Positions 7,141 through 17,200 of a DNA stretch of 22,766 nucleotides are shown here, piece after piece (the first letter of the stretch is position 1; each line of letters opens with the position of its first letter). The translations under genes and the position numbers were made by a program. This stretch comes from a virus: IMG/VR virus record IMGVR_UViG_3300020437_000097, positions 1-22,766 of that record. The stretch is one strand, 5' to 3'. The notes under the pieces were generated by a model. It searched no databases and was not told the DNA's origin. It saw nothing but the letters and a program-made list of their open reading frames with translations.

Positions 7141-7572
7141 ATGATTACAGATTCATTGCTTAGAGTAAGCGAAGATCAAGCGGTAACAACAACTGCTGTA
7201 TCTACTAACACTATTGATTTAGGCGTTGCTAGAGACATGGGTGAAGGTACTGCTTTGTACATGAACTTTGCATTAACCGAAGCATTTGCTAACGGTACTA
7301 GCGTAACTTTTGAAGTTATTACTAGTGCAAGTGCAAACTTAGGTACACCAACTGTTATTGGTAGCAGTGCAGTATTAGCTACAGCAGCACTTACATTAGG
7401 TAAGAACATTGTTGTACGTTTAAATCCAGATATTGCCGGCAAAGGCCAGAGATATCTTGGTGCTAGATATACTGTTGTTGGTACTATGAACGCAGGTAAA
7501 GTTACTGCTGATGTAGTAGAAACAATTGGTGATGGTCAAAAGTACTATGCTTCTGGCTTTACCGTAGTTTAA
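7141..7572 (+). CDS. Capsid cement (decoration) protein, Bbp16-like
   Basis: This 143-residue protein is rich in Ala, Thr, Gly and Val and predicted to be all beta. Features are MITDSLLRVSEDQAVTTTAVS at the N-terminus, NTIDLGVARDMGEG, and a C-terminal YLGARYTVVGTMNAGKVTADVV. This matches the BPP-1 Bbp16 cement-protein family, jellyroll proteins that stabilise the shell from outside. It follows the major capsid gene, as in that phage group, with AAGGAG (7128-7133) seven bases before the ATG. No key region seems missing. Confidence 0.85.
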   Translation: MITDSLLRVSEDQAVTTTAVSTNTIDLGVARDMGEGTALYMNFALTEAFANGTSVTFEVITSASANLGTPTVIGSSAVLATAALTLGKNIVVRLNPDIAGKGQRYLGARYTVVGTMNAGKVTADVVETIGDGQKYYASGFTVV

Positions 7573-7584
7573 TAAGGAAAATCT

Positions 7585-7893
7585 ATGCCTATTTACAGAG
7601 CTAAAATCAAGTGTTTCGTTGGTCAATCCATGCGAGAAGCTAACGAAGAGTTTGAATACAACGGAGAGTTTAATAGTAATATTGAATTAGTTGGTGGAAC
7701 TGAACCTGATCTACCTGTGGCGTCAAACACAACCGTACCGTCAGAGGATGTTCAGCCAACTACTCAATCAGTTGATTATCAATCAATGACTAAAGCAGAA
7801 CTCGAAGTGTTTGGTCGTACTATCGGTATTGAACTAGATAGAAGACAAACTAAAGAAACTCTTATTAGTCAACTTGTAGAAGCAAATAAGTAG
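7585..7893 (+). CDS. Small head-region protein with C-terminal HeH/SAP-like helix pair
   Basis: This is a 102-residue protein. Residues 1-30 (MPIYRAKIKCFVGQSMREANEEFEYNG) form a short beta-rich head also seen in other phage head-region proteins. A Thr/Pro/Ser linker follows. The end (about 65-100, MTKAELEVFGRTIGIELDRRQTKETLISQL) has the helix-extended-loop-helix pattern of HeH/LEM/SAP-type domains, often linked to nucleic acid binding. AAGGA precedes the ATG. It is the last gene before the terminator, so it belongs to the capsid block. The function is unknown; a minor head or head-completion role is inferred from place. Confidence 0.7.
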   Translation: MPIYRAKIKCFVGQSMREANEEFEYNGEFNSNIELVGGTEPDLPVASNTTVPSEDVQPTTQSVDYQSMTKAELEVFGRTIGIELDRRQTKETLISQLVEANK

Positions 7894-7918
7894 GCATTGG
7901 TTATCTTATTTACTTACT

Positions 7919-7956
7919 GGGGGCTAGTAGTAATACTGCTAACCTCCTCTTTTTTT
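7919..7956 (+). terminator. Intrinsic (rho-independent) terminator after the capsid block
   Basis: The hairpin has a lower stem of GGGGG (7919-7923) with CCTCC (7943-7947, one G-U pair), a single C/A mismatch, and an upper stem of TAGTAG (7925-7930) with CTGCTA (7936-7941, one G-U pair). The loop is TAATA, followed by TCT and a T run to 7956. This is a classic intrinsic terminator and the only strong one seen in the window. It sits only 10 bases before the tail tubular A start, whose ribosome site AGGAG (7957-7961) follows the T run directly. That suggests partial read-through, with the capsid genes expressed above the tail genes. Confidence 0.88.
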
Positions 7957-7966
7957 AGGAGATGTT

Positions 7967-8635
7967 ATGGCAACTGAAGTAGATATTTGCAACCTTGCCC
8001 TAGCTCATTTGGGTGATGATGCAACAATAGCTTCGCTTAATCCACCAGAAGGATCGGCTCAAGCAGAAAAAGCTGCACGTTTTTATCCAATAGCAAGAAA
8101 TACTTTGCTAGAGATGCATACATGGAACTTTGCATCTAAACGTGGCAATTTAGCATTAACTACAAATACTCTTGACCAATGGGATTATGCATATGTAGCC
8201 CCTGCGGACATGATGTCACCTATTGCAATAATATCTCCTACAGCCCAAAACGATTACGCCACAAGAATGTCAGCCGGTGATACTCCCGGTGGAATAACAT
8301 CTAACTATGCACCTACTATTGTGGCAGGGCAATATACACCACAACAATTTACATTAGAAGGCGATTTAATCTATACAAATCAAGAAAATGCAATGCTTAG
8401 ATATCAAGCGTTTATAACTGATCCATCGTTATTTTCTCCTTTATTTGTAATTACTTTGTCATGGCATCTGGCATCAATGCTTGCAGGTCCTGTAATTAAA
8501 GGTGATCAAGGAGCAGCAGAAGCAAAACGTAGTACGCAAATGATGACTAATTATTTAACAAGTGCAAAACAATCTGACAATTTACACAGAGATATAACAG
8601 TAGAGCATATAGTTCCTTGGACATCTGGGAGGTAA
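7967..8635 (+). CDS. Tail tubular protein A (adaptor/gatekeeper, T7 gp11-like)
   Basis: This is a 222-residue protein of the podovirus tail tubular A family. The N-terminal helix EVDICNLALAHLGDDATIASLNPPEGSAQAEKAARFYPIARNTLLEMHTWNFASKRGNLAL is characteristic: 'xxICNxALxxLG' followed by a 'YxxARxxLLExHxWNFA' segment. It forms the ring between portal and nozzle. AGGAG lies five bases upstream, immediately after a terminator. The nozzle gene follows three bases after the stop. The family assignment is firm. Confidence 0.93.
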   Translation: MATEVDICNLALAHLGDDATIASLNPPEGSAQAEKAARFYPIARNTLLEMHTWNFASKRGNLALTTNTLDQWDYAYVAPADMMSPIAIISPTAQNDYATRMSAGDTPGGITSNYAPTIVAGQYTPQQFTLEGDLIYTNQENAMLRYQAFITDPSLFSPLFVITLSWHLASMLAGPVIKGDQGAAEAKRSTQMMTNYLTSAKQSDNLHRDITVEHIVPWTSGR

Positions 8636-8638
8636 TTT

Positions 8639-11107
8639 ATGCCAGTAACACGGAATTTTAAACAAGCTTTTTCTGGAGGTGAAATATCACCAGAAATGTT
8701 TGGACGTATTGCTGATAATAAATTTCAACAAGGTGCAGCAACAATGCGTAATTTTATTGCTAAACCACAAGGACCTGCACAGAATAGACCGGGATTTGCA
8801 TTTGTAAGAGAAGTAAAAGATAGTACAAAATCTACTAGATTATTATCTTTTACATTTAATACAACCCAAACAATGGTTATTGAAATGGGTGATTATTATT
8901 TTAGGTTTCATACTCAAGGACAAACTTTATTTTATAACGATGGTGCAGCATGGAGTAATAGCACTACTTATGCAATTGGTGATATAGCAAAACATAATAA
9001 TGTAAATTATTACGCTAGAACAATAAATTCAAATCAACAACCACCCAATGCTACACATTGGTATCCGTTGCCAACAAATCCAAATATATATGAAATATAT
9101 TCGCCATATTCTGAAGCTGAACTATTTGACGTAAATTATGTGCAATCTGCTGACGTTTTAACAACTGTGCATCCTAATCACGCACCTAATGAATTAAGAA
9201 GATATGGAGCTACAAAATGGATAATACAATCTATTGACTTTGGAAGTCCTCTTGCAGCCCCCACTGGTGTAAGCGTTTCTATGTATATTCCTAGTTCTAC
9301 TTCAACAAGTACTGATACTTATGTAGATCACGAATATGTTGTTACAGCAGTAAAGGATAATTTAGTTGATGAAAGTAATCAATCGTCTTCTGCATCAGTA
9401 AGCAATAATATATTTGTTACTGGAGCAAAAAACACTATTACATGGAATGCTGTTTCTGGTGCTAGTCGATATAGAGTATATAAAGCACAAGGTGGTATAT
9501 TTGGATTTCTTGGTGAAACTACTACAACTACACTTGTAGACGATAATATTGCACCTGATTTTGCTAAGACACCGCCAATACATGAAAATGATTTTGTAGG
9601 TACAGGAAATTATCCGGGTGCTGTATCTTATTTTGAACAACGCAGAGTATTTGCAGGTACAAATAATGCACCACAAAATATATGGATGACTAAATCAGGT
9701 ACTGAAAGTAATATGTCTTTTGGTATTCCTATACGAGATGATGACCGTATTGAGTTTAGAGTTGCTGCTCGTGAAGCAAATACTATAAGACACATAGTTC
9801 CATTAACAAACTTACTTATGCTTACTGGATCAGCAGAATGGCGTGTAACTTCTGTTAATAGTGATGCTATAACTCCTACTTCTATATCTGTAAAACCGCA
9901 ATCATATGTTGGTGCAAATAATGCACAACCAGTAATTGTTAATAATAGCTTAGTATATGCTGCTGCTCGTGGTGGTCATATAAGAGAACTTGGTTATAAC
10001 TGGCAAGCAAATGGATTTATTACAGGTGATTTATCTCTTCGTGCTCCACATCTTTTTGACAATTTTACAATTATAGATATGGCTCTATCAAAGTCACCAA
10101 TACCTATCGTATGGCAAGTAAGTAGTAGTGGTAAATTATTAGGTCTTACATATGTTCCAGAACAACAAATAGGTGCATGGCATCAACATGATACAGATGG
10201 TACTTTTGAAAGCGTAGCTTGCGTGTCTGAAGGAAATGATGACGTTACATATTGCATAATTAAAAGACTTATCAATGGCAATAGTGTTCGATATATAGAA
10301 CGCATGGGTACAAGATTATTTGCAACTCAACGTGATAATTTTTTTGTAGATGCAGGTGCTACATATAACGGAACAAATACAAACACAGGTCAAAACGTAA
10401 CTATATCTGGCGGCACAAACTACACAAAAGGTGAAACTGTTACGATTACCACTAACTACAATTTATTTAATGCACCACCTAGTGTTGCAGATAAAGATGA
10501 TGCAATAGTTTTAGTTGATGGCACTACGTTATATCGTCTTACTATTCTTGGCACATCAAGCCAAACAGTAGCAACTGCAAAATTAGATAAAGATTTACCT
10601 GTATCTTTGCGTAATACAGCCATAACAACCTATGAAGTTGCAAGAAATGTTATATCAGGTGTTTCTTGGTTAGAAGGTAAAACAGTAAACATTTTGGCAG
10701 ATGGTGCAGTACATCCACAAAAAGTTGTATCTAGTGGTTCTATTACGTTAGATCGTGCAGCTAGTGTTGTGCATCTTGGATTGCCTTACGAAAGTGATTT
10801 AAATACTTTACCTATGGCATTGCAAGTAGAAGCATTTGGTCAAGGTAGAGTTAAAAATTTAAATCATGTATGGTTACGAGTATTAGAATCATCTGGTATT
10901 TTTGCAGGTCCTAGTGCAGATAAATTAGTAGAAGCAAAACAACGTACAACTGAACCATATGGATCACCACCAGATTTAAAAACACAAGATATAAAAATTA
11001 TGCTTACACCACAATGGCAAGATAATGGACAGTTATTTGTACGTCAAACAGACCCATTACCACTAACAATTGTAGGTTTAACATTAGAAGTAGCTATGGG
11101 TGGATAG
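8639..11107 (+). CDS. Tail tubular protein B (tail nozzle, T7 gp12-like) with inserted domains
   Basis: This is an 822-residue nozzle protein that closes the tail tube. Family marks are the N-terminal FKQAFSGGEISPEMFGRIADNKFQQGAATMRNFIAKPQGPAQNRPGF, the block PGAVSYFEQRRVFAGTNNAPQNIWMTKSG, the repeat MLTGSAEWRV, and a C-terminal beta-rich end TIVGLTLEVAMGG. Two insertions stand out. Residues about 103-144 (WSNSTTYAIGDIAKHNNVNYYAR... PPNATHWY) look like a small carbohydrate-binding module of the CBM5/12 kind. Residues about 208-303 (PTGVSVSM... ITWNAVSGASRYRVYKAQGG) look like a fibronectin type III-like beta sandwich. GGAGG overlaps the end of the A gene. Its stop codon shares its last G with control element copy 3. 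Confidence 0.92.
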   Translation: MPVTRNFKQAFSGGEISPEMFGRIADNKFQQGAATMRNFIAKPQGPAQNRPGFAFVREVKDSTKSTRLLSFTFNTTQTMVIEMGDYYFRFHTQGQTLFYNDGAAWSNSTTYAIGDIAKHNNVNYYARTINSNQQPPNATHWYPLPTNPNIYEIYSPYSEAELFDVNYVQSADVLTTVHPNHAPNELRRYGATKWIIQSIDFGSPLAAPTGVSVSMYIPSSTSTSTDTYVDHEYVVTAVKDNLVDESNQSSSASVSNNIFVTGAKNTITWNAVSGASRYRVYKAQGGIFGFLGETTTTTLVDDNIAPDFAKTPPIHENDFVGTGNYPGAVSYFEQRRVFAGTNNAPQNIWMTKSGTESNMSFGIPIRDDDRIEFRVAAREANTIRHIVPLTNLLMLTGSAEWRVTSVNSDAITPTSISVKPQSYVGANNAQPVIVNNSLVYAAARGGHIRELGYNWQANGFITGDLSLRAPHLFDNFTIIDMALSKSPIPIVWQVSSSGKLLGLTYVPEQQIGAWHQHDTDGTFESVACVSEGNDDVTYCIIKRLINGNSVRYIERMGTRLFATQRDNFFVDAGATYNGTNTNTGQNVTISGGTNYTKGETVTITTNYNLFNAPPSVADKDDAIVLVDGTTLYRLTILGTSSQTVATAKLDKDLPVSLRNTAITTYEVARNVISGVSWLEGKTVNILADGAVHPQKVVSSGSITLDRAASVVHLGLPYESDLNTLPMALQVEAFGQGRVKNLNHVWLRVLESSGIFAGPSADKLVEAKQRTTEPYGSPPDLKTQDIKIMLTPQWQDNGQLFVRQTDPLPLTIVGLTLEVAMGG

Positions 11108-11118
11108 TGTGACCGTAA
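11107..11118 (+). promoter_or_regulatory. Recurrent 12-base element GTGTGACCGTAA, copy 3
   Basis: This exact copy has as its first G the last base of the nozzle stop codon. The internal-core block begins 56 bases downstream. The motif is followed by GCAGATA, similar to the GCTGATA that follows copy 1 two bases later. The gap of about 67 bases holds no other gene. Confidence 0.7.
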
Positions 11119-11158
11119 GCAGATATCATATAGTTATACTGAAAAAATAAAGATGCGT

Positions 11159-11163
11159 GGAGG
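11159..11163 (+). promoter_or_regulatory. Ribosome binding site that decides the gp14-like start
   Basis: GGAGG lies 11 bases before ATG 11175. An in-frame GTG at 11157 would place this site inside the coding region and has no ribosome site of its own, so ATG 11175 is preferred. The spacing is slightly long. Confidence 0.55.
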
Positions 11164-11174
11164 TATTGGCAACA

Positions 11175-11783
11175 ATGTCTAGTAGTTATGGGTGGAGTGA
11201 TCTTAGTGGTTTAGGCAAGTTTGGTGTTATATCTCAAGGCTTTGGTGTAGTAAGTGGAATTATAGGAGCAATGTCTTCTGCAAGTGCAGAAAAATATAAA
11301 ACAAAAAGTTTAGCTTTAAGTTTAGAACATAAAAAAGATATGGCTTTGTTTAATCAAAAGATGAAAGAAAGTCAGGCACAGCATATAAATAGAGTATTTA
11401 ATAAGCGATATCAAATAATGACTTTAAAACAAGGAGCACAAAAATCTAAAGGTGTAGTATCAATAGCATCTAGAGGTGGTGTAAGAGGTGTAGGTAGTAA
11501 TTTAAATGCAATGGTTAGTTCTGAAATATTGGCAGAGATAGATAAGATGACTATGAATTCAAATAAAGTAAGAGCAAGAGAAAACAAACGATTAGAAGCT
11601 GTAGGTGTAGGTATACAAGCAAATCAATATGGAGTAAGTGCAAGTAATATGTTTGCTACTGCATCGCAAATAAGTCCTTGGATGAATATGACTAGTAGTT
11701 TGTTAACAGGTGGATCTAGTTTTATTAGTAGTCTTCCACCCGGTATGTTAAGAAAAGCACCAACAACTACTGCTTCTAGTTAA
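11175..11783 (+). CDS. Internal virion protein, T7 gp14-like (core/ejection protein)
   Basis: This is a 202-residue protein. A Gly/Ser-rich hydrophobic N-terminal segment (about 14-32, GKFGVISQGFGVVSGIIGAM) is followed by a long helical region. The block KSLALSLEHKKDMALFNQKMKESQAQHINRVFNKRYQ, then KSKGVVSIASRGGVRGVGSNLNAMVSSE, is typical of the gp14-like family. In T7, gp14 is ejected and forms the outer-membrane part of the DNA channel. The gene leads the three-gene core block after control element copy 3. An in-frame GTG at 11157 would add six residues (MEVLAT), but the ribosome site favours ATG 11175, which also begins with the recurrent ATGTCTAGT. Confidence 0.85.
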   Translation: MSSSYGWSDLSGLGKFGVISQGFGVVSGIIGAMSSASAEKYKTKSLALSLEHKKDMALFNQKMKESQAQHINRVFNKRYQIMTLKQGAQKSKGVVSIASRGGVRGVGSNLNAMVSSEILAEIDKMTMNSNKVRARENKRLEAVGVGIQANQYGVSASNMFATASQISPWMNMTSSLLTGGSSFISSLPPGMLRKAPTTTASS

Positions 11784-11785
11784 TT

Positions 11786-14212
11786 ATGGCAAGAGTACCT
11801 TTTCAGCAAAATTTAAAACAAGAAGTAGCAGCAGGTTCTGAAGTGCAGTTTGGTGCTACTTCTGTAGAACCAATGAAAGATGTTGTTACAGACGATATAG
11901 AACGACAAAGCCGTGCGTTAACACAGGCAGGGCAAACAATACAAAAGCTAGATGACGAATTAAATGATGCTGAAGCTAAACGGTTATATAACGAATCTCA
12001 TTATGAAGTTGAACGTGTTGCAAACGAATACGCACAATTGCAAGGTGTTGAAGCGGTGAAAACATTACAAACAGAAGGAGAGGGTGAAGAACAAATAACA
12101 GTATTAGATGATTACAACAACAATAAATTAAAAAAAATTCTTGAAAACGGTTCATCGCAAGCAAGTAATGGCGTTGTGAAATATATGTATGAACAAATGA
12201 TGTCAACGTCTATAAAATCTGCACAAAATAAAATGATTACGCATTCTTTAAAACAACAACGTAATTATTTAGAAAATGAAACGAATGAAAGTATAAATAT
12301 TTTTAAAAACAAAGCTATGAATAATTACAAAGATTGGAGAGATCCTACAGGTGAATTTAATAAAAATCGTTATGCAGCACATGAAGAATTAAAAAAATAT
12401 GCAGTATTAAAAGGTTGGAATCTTGACCCTAATGCTGTTAATGATAAAGGAGAAAAAATTGGAGTAAGCAAACAATACTTAAAAATGAAAAGTGAACTTG
12501 ATTTAGAAATAGCAAAAGATGTAATAAAAAAATTAAATGAAGATAAAGATACTGTAGGTGTAAAAGAATTTAAAGAAAGTTTAAAACCTTTTACAAATGA
12601 AAAAACTTACAATGAAATATCATCTGGCATAGAACAAAAACATGAAAATTTTAAAGGAGAAAATTGTGTAAATGCAGTATTAACGCATAATGGCAATCAA
12701 AACAATGGTGATTTTTTAACACAAACAAATAAATTAATGTGTTTAAAAACTAATCATGCATATGAAGATGGCACAGGTGCAGTTGTTACAGATGGATTTC
12801 ATTCAGATCAAGTTGATACAACAGAAAAGACAAACACAGAAAACATAGAAACATTACAACAACTAAGAGATACATCTAAATTTTATTCAGTAGATTCTGC
12901 ACAAGCAGGTACTCTTATACCAGAGCATCAAACTACACACTTGTTTGCTATACAACATATAGGAGTAAAAAAAGCAGATTCATTATATACAAAAGCAAAA
13001 TCAGCAATAGATATTGATAAAACAAAATACAAAGAAGACTCTGTTTATGCAAATAAAATAAATAAAAAAATTTTAGATAACTACAATAAATTAATTATTG
13101 AAGAAGCCAATAAAATATACGGCAGTTCTGACCGTCTTTATGGTGCTAGATACACAGGTGAAATGGGGCAACCAAATCCATTCATGGTTAATTTTGCTAA
13201 TGATTTAGAAATTATAAAAAACGGTGTTGATTATAATTATAAAAATACTAACGAAGAAGTAAAAGTTAATTTTATAACAGGTTTGCGTCCATTAAGTGAT
13301 CTTAAAGAAGAAATAAAGCAAACTATTACAGATAAAGATACGCAAGAACACGCATTAAAAGATTTAGAAGCTAAATACACAAAAATATACAATGAAAAAA
13401 CAGAAATTTATAATCAAAATTTAGACAATGCAAAACGCATAGCATTTGCAACGCCAAATGGATGGAAAAATCTTGCAGCTAATGGTATAGAAATAGAAAA
13501 TTTTAGCAAAGAAGATCAAGAAATATTGAAAAAAGGACAACCAATAGAATCTAATAAAGATGTTGTTATTGATTTAGAAAGAAATCCATTAGAAGTTAAA
13601 AATAATTTATTAGCATACAGCCATCAATTGTCTCCATCAGATTATTTAGAATTTGAAAGATATGCTGAGTCTTTAAATAGTGATGCAAAAATTTTGGAAG
13701 CAACTGGTAATTCTGATATGTTTGACGCTAGTTTAATTAGATATGGTTATACAGATATAGTAAACAAAGTAACAGATGATTCAAAAGCAAAAGATCAATA
13801 TAATTTTAAATTTGATTATAAACAAATTAAAGATGCTTGGTTAACTAGAATAGATTCAGAGCAAACAAACAAAGGCAGAAAATTAACTAGAACAGAAAAA
13901 CAAAACCTTTTAAACGAAATATTGGCAGATGGCGTAATAACTAAAAGATATGGATTATTTAGAAAATTTGATATTACTATACCTTCAGTTGCATTAGAAG
14001 CAGATCAATTTGAAGATGCGTTTGTGTTTGTTAATAATGAAAAAATATTTACATATAACATACCAAAAGATGTTAGAGAATATTTTATAGCAGGTTATGA
14101 AGCAGCAGGTATACCGTATACAGAACAAATGATTGCAAACGAATATGTGTTGCATGGAAAGAAAAAATCTAAAGCAGAAATAATTAAATTTAAGGAGGAA
14201 AATAATTTATGA
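11786..14212 (+). CDS. Internal virion protein, T7 gp15-like (core/ejection protein)
   Basis: This 808-residue protein is mostly charged helix, rich in Lys, Glu and Asn. The N-terminal MARVPFQQNLKQEVAAGSEV leads into DDIERQSRALTQAGQTIQKLDDELNDAEAKRLYNE, the usual opening of internal-core proteins in this family. Length and position between the gp14-like and giant gp16-like genes agree with T7 gp15 (periplasmic part of the ejection channel). There is no signal peptide or membrane segment. It begins two bases after the previous stop and ends ATGA-overlapping with the next gene, so the three core proteins are translationally linked. Little sequence detail is conserved, so the name rests partly on order. 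Confidence 0.78.
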   Translation: MARVPFQQNLKQEVAAGSEVQFGATSVEPMKDVVTDDIERQSRALTQAGQTIQKLDDELNDAEAKRLYNESHYEVERVANEYAQLQGVEAVKTLQTEGEGEEQITVLDDYNNNKLKKILENGSSQASNGVVKYMYEQMMSTSIKSAQNKMITHSLKQQRNYLENETNESINIFKNKAMNNYKDWRDPTGEFNKNRYAAHEELKKYAVLKGWNLDPNAVNDKGEKIGVSKQYLKMKSELDLEIAKDVIKKLNEDKDTVGVKEFKESLKPFTNEKTYNEISSGIEQKHENFKGENCVNAVLTHNGNQNNGDFLTQTNKLMCLKTNHAYEDGTGAVVTDGFHSDQVDTTEKTNTENIETLQQLRDTSKFYSVDSAQAGTLIPEHQTTHLFAIQHIGVKKADSLYTKAKSAIDIDKTKYKEDSVYANKINKKILDNYNKLIIEEANKIYGSSDRLYGARYTGEMGQPNPFMVNFANDLEIIKNGVDYNYKNTNEEVKVNFITGLRPLSDLKEEIKQTITDKDTQEHALKDLEAKYTKIYNEKTEIYNQNLDNAKRIAFATPNGWKNLAANGIEIENFSKEDQEILKKGQPIESNKDVVIDLERNPLEVKNNLLAYSHQLSPSDYLEFERYAESLNSDAKILEATGNSDMFDASLIRYGYTDIVNKVTDDSKAKDQYNFKFDYKQIKDAWLTRIDSEQTNKGRKLTRTEKQNLLNEILADGVITKRYGLFRKFDITIPSVALEADQFEDAFVFVNNEKIFTYNIPKDVREYFIAGYEAAGIPYTEQMIANEYVLHGKKKSKAEIIKFKEENNL

Positions 14213-17200
14213 GCGACAATCCATTTTTAGACACATTAAATAAAAGACAAGAATTTGCACCTAGTCAAAATTATGCTGAAAATTTAAATACTTTAAATAC
14301 AGAAAATCCTTTTTTAGATACTTTAAAAAAAAGAGAAGAAGAAAGGCAAAATCAAATTAGAGCAGAGTTAAAACAAACATTAACTTCCGTTTTAGAAAAA
14401 GATCCTGACATGGTTGGAGAAGGATTAAAACTTGCAGAAGAATTAAATTTACCAAAAGATTTTGCATTAGACAGCGAAGAAGCAATTAGATTGTTAGCTG
14501 AAAAAAATAAAAAAGAAAGAATACTTAGTTTTGCTTATGCAGAAAAAAGTCCAGTATTAATGCGTCAACTTACTGATCCAACATTTGCAGCTTTAGCGTA
14601 TGACAATATAAACGAGTTAGAAGGATTAGAATATGCATTTGACGCTATAAAAAGAGCACCAGACAACATATTGCAAGGTTGGGAAAAAGGCAGATTAAAT
14701 GTACGAAGAGGAAAAATTGGTAATTTAAAAAAATCTGGTAAAGGTAATGAAGAATTAAATACAGAATTAGCAGAAATTAATCAAAGGTTAGAAGAATTAA
14801 ATAGTGATGGGTCTGGGATATTAGAAGAAGGTTTTGCTATTTTTGGTCAATATTCTAAAACTTTACCAACTGCTTTAGAAGGTGGTTTTTATACAGGTGT
14901 TGCTAGTGGGGCAGCAGGTTCAGTATTAGGACCGGGATCTATATTTACGGCTAAAGGTGGATTTATTGTAGGATTTTTAGGAACGTTAGGATATGAAACT
15001 TACCAAATAGAAGCAGGTTCTACATACCTTGATTTGGTAGACGAACTAAATTTAACTGAAGGTGTTGATGATCAAACAGCAAAACACATAGCAACTGGTG
15101 TTGGTGTTACTAATATGTTGTTGGAATGGGTTGGTGCTAGTGCTGTAACTGCTCCTATAAGAAAAACATTATCTAAATACGCTACAAAATCAATTGTTAA
15201 AGAATTAGCAAAACCTACTGGACGCCGTGCAATTACACAATTTGTTAAAAATTATATAGGTGGAAATATAACAGAAGCAGGTACAGAAGTATTGCAAGAA
15301 TTGTCTAATATTGTAGGTCGTGATATAGCAGTAGCATTTAGTGATAAAGAAAATTTAAATTATAAACTTACTAATGCAGAAGGATTACAAGAAGTAGGCC
15401 AAAGGTTAGGTCAAACTTTTATACAAACTATGAAAGGGATGACTCTTGTAGGTTTAGTAGGAAGTGGACCAACATTTATTTCAGATATTACCAAAGCTAA
15501 CAAAGCAAAAACAGATACTGCATTTATAGAAAATTTATCAGAAAAATCTGTCAACAATAAAACAAAAATAAGAAATCCAAATGAGTTTCAAAAGTTTGTA
15601 GAAAATTTAGCTGTAGATAAAAATGTTAAAGAATTGTACATTGATGCAGAAATATTAAATCAAGCAATAATAGACAATGGAATAACACTAGAAGACATAG
15701 ATGCAGTATCACCTAGCATTGCAAAACAATTAATAGAAATTAATAAATCAGGTGGGCAGGGTGATGTGGTAGTTAGCACTAGTGAATATGCAGCAAAATT
15801 AGCAGGTACACAGTTTGATGGTTTTTTACAAGATCATTTGCGTGTTGATCAAGATGGTTTTAGCCGTGCTGAAGCTGCAAACTTTAAACAAAATCAAGAT
15901 GCATTAAGAAAAGAAGCTATTGAGGTTATTGAAAAACAAAACAAAATATCTAAAGAATTTGAAGCTAGTGCAGCACAAGTAAAAAAAGATTTAGCTAATC
16001 AATTAAAAGCTACTGGTTTATATTCACCTATTAACGTAAATGCTGCGTCAACATTTTTTCGTGATTTTGTTGTTATACAAGCAAATAAATTAGGTATAAC
16101 ACCTAAAGAATTCGCAGCTAGATTTCCATACACAGTTGTTAGACAGGATCAAATACAAATATCACCAGAACAACAATTGTTTAATCAAGATGGTTCAGTA
16201 CGATTAGATACGCCACAATTTAAAAACTTTTTTGGAAAATCAGTTTTAAAGAAAAATGGTAAACCAGAAGTGTTGTATCACGGTACACGAGATAGTGTTA
16301 ATGAATTTAATTTAGATCATCCAAATAAAAAAGATTTTGGTTGGCTAGGTAAAGGTGTATATATGTATCGGGGTAAGGATGCAGCAGCAGGTGCAAATGT
16401 ATACACACTAAACAAAAGAGGTGATGCAGGTCGCAATATAATGCCATTGTATGCACGATTAGAAAATCCATATTACGCAACATTTAAAGAAAAAGCAGAT
16501 ATACGGATGGGTGGCGAACAAGCTGCGGAAGGATTTAAGCAAAGATTAATTGACGAAGGCCATGATGGGGCAATACTTAGAGGTGAAAACGGTACAGACG
16601 AAGTTGTAGTATTTGATAATACGGCAGTTAAGTCAACTTTTAATAGCGGTACATGGTCTAGAGAAACAGCAGACATATTAAAACAACAAGAATTGTTTGC
16701 ACAACAGGCAAAACCACAAGAGCAAGGCAAGCCAGTATCAGAAGAAATATACCAATTAGGAAAAATTATAGAAAATTTTGATTTTGCAAAAAGTAAATCT
16801 TTTACAACTAATCGTGATTTTAAATTAGAAATACAAAATCGTATACAAACTGCTGCTAAAAAAGCCAAAGTAGATTTATCTAAATTTACAGTAAATGTAG
16901 AAAAATATTTAGTACAAACATTATTAGCTGATGCACGTTTTGCATTGCAAGAAAATGCAAATGCAGTTGGTTGGTATAACGAAAAAGTTACTAAAGCAAT
17001 GAAGGTAGTATCACTTGTATACCCTAAAATTGCTACTGATACAGAGCATAGTTTTGCATTTAAATGGGCGTTAGCAGCTACATCTAACGGTATAGATGTA
17101 AATACAAACTTTAGATATGCAAGTGCTGCATATGAATATTTTAATCAAAATGGAAAATTACCAGAAAGTTTTGAAGAAGGTGGTCAATCTGCTGCTGCAA

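Noticed and set aside
5080-7572. A diversity-generating retroelement, as in BPP-1, because the head genes are of that type
   Set aside because: No reverse transcriptase, template repeat or variable repeat was found in the window.
11157-11174. GTG 11157 as the start of the gp14-like gene
   Set aside because: It has no ribosome site of its own and would place GGAGG inside the coding region; ATG 11175 fits better.
13124-13135. CTGACCGTC-like sequence as a possible fifth copy of the 12-base element
   Set aside because: It matches only a few core bases, lacks GTGTG and GTAA, and lies inside the gp15-like coding sequence.
14209-14900. A lytic transglycosylase domain at the N-terminus of the gp16-like protein, as in T7
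   Set aside because: No catalytic Glu context or other SLT motif could be recognised; the N-terminus has only short repeats and charged helices.
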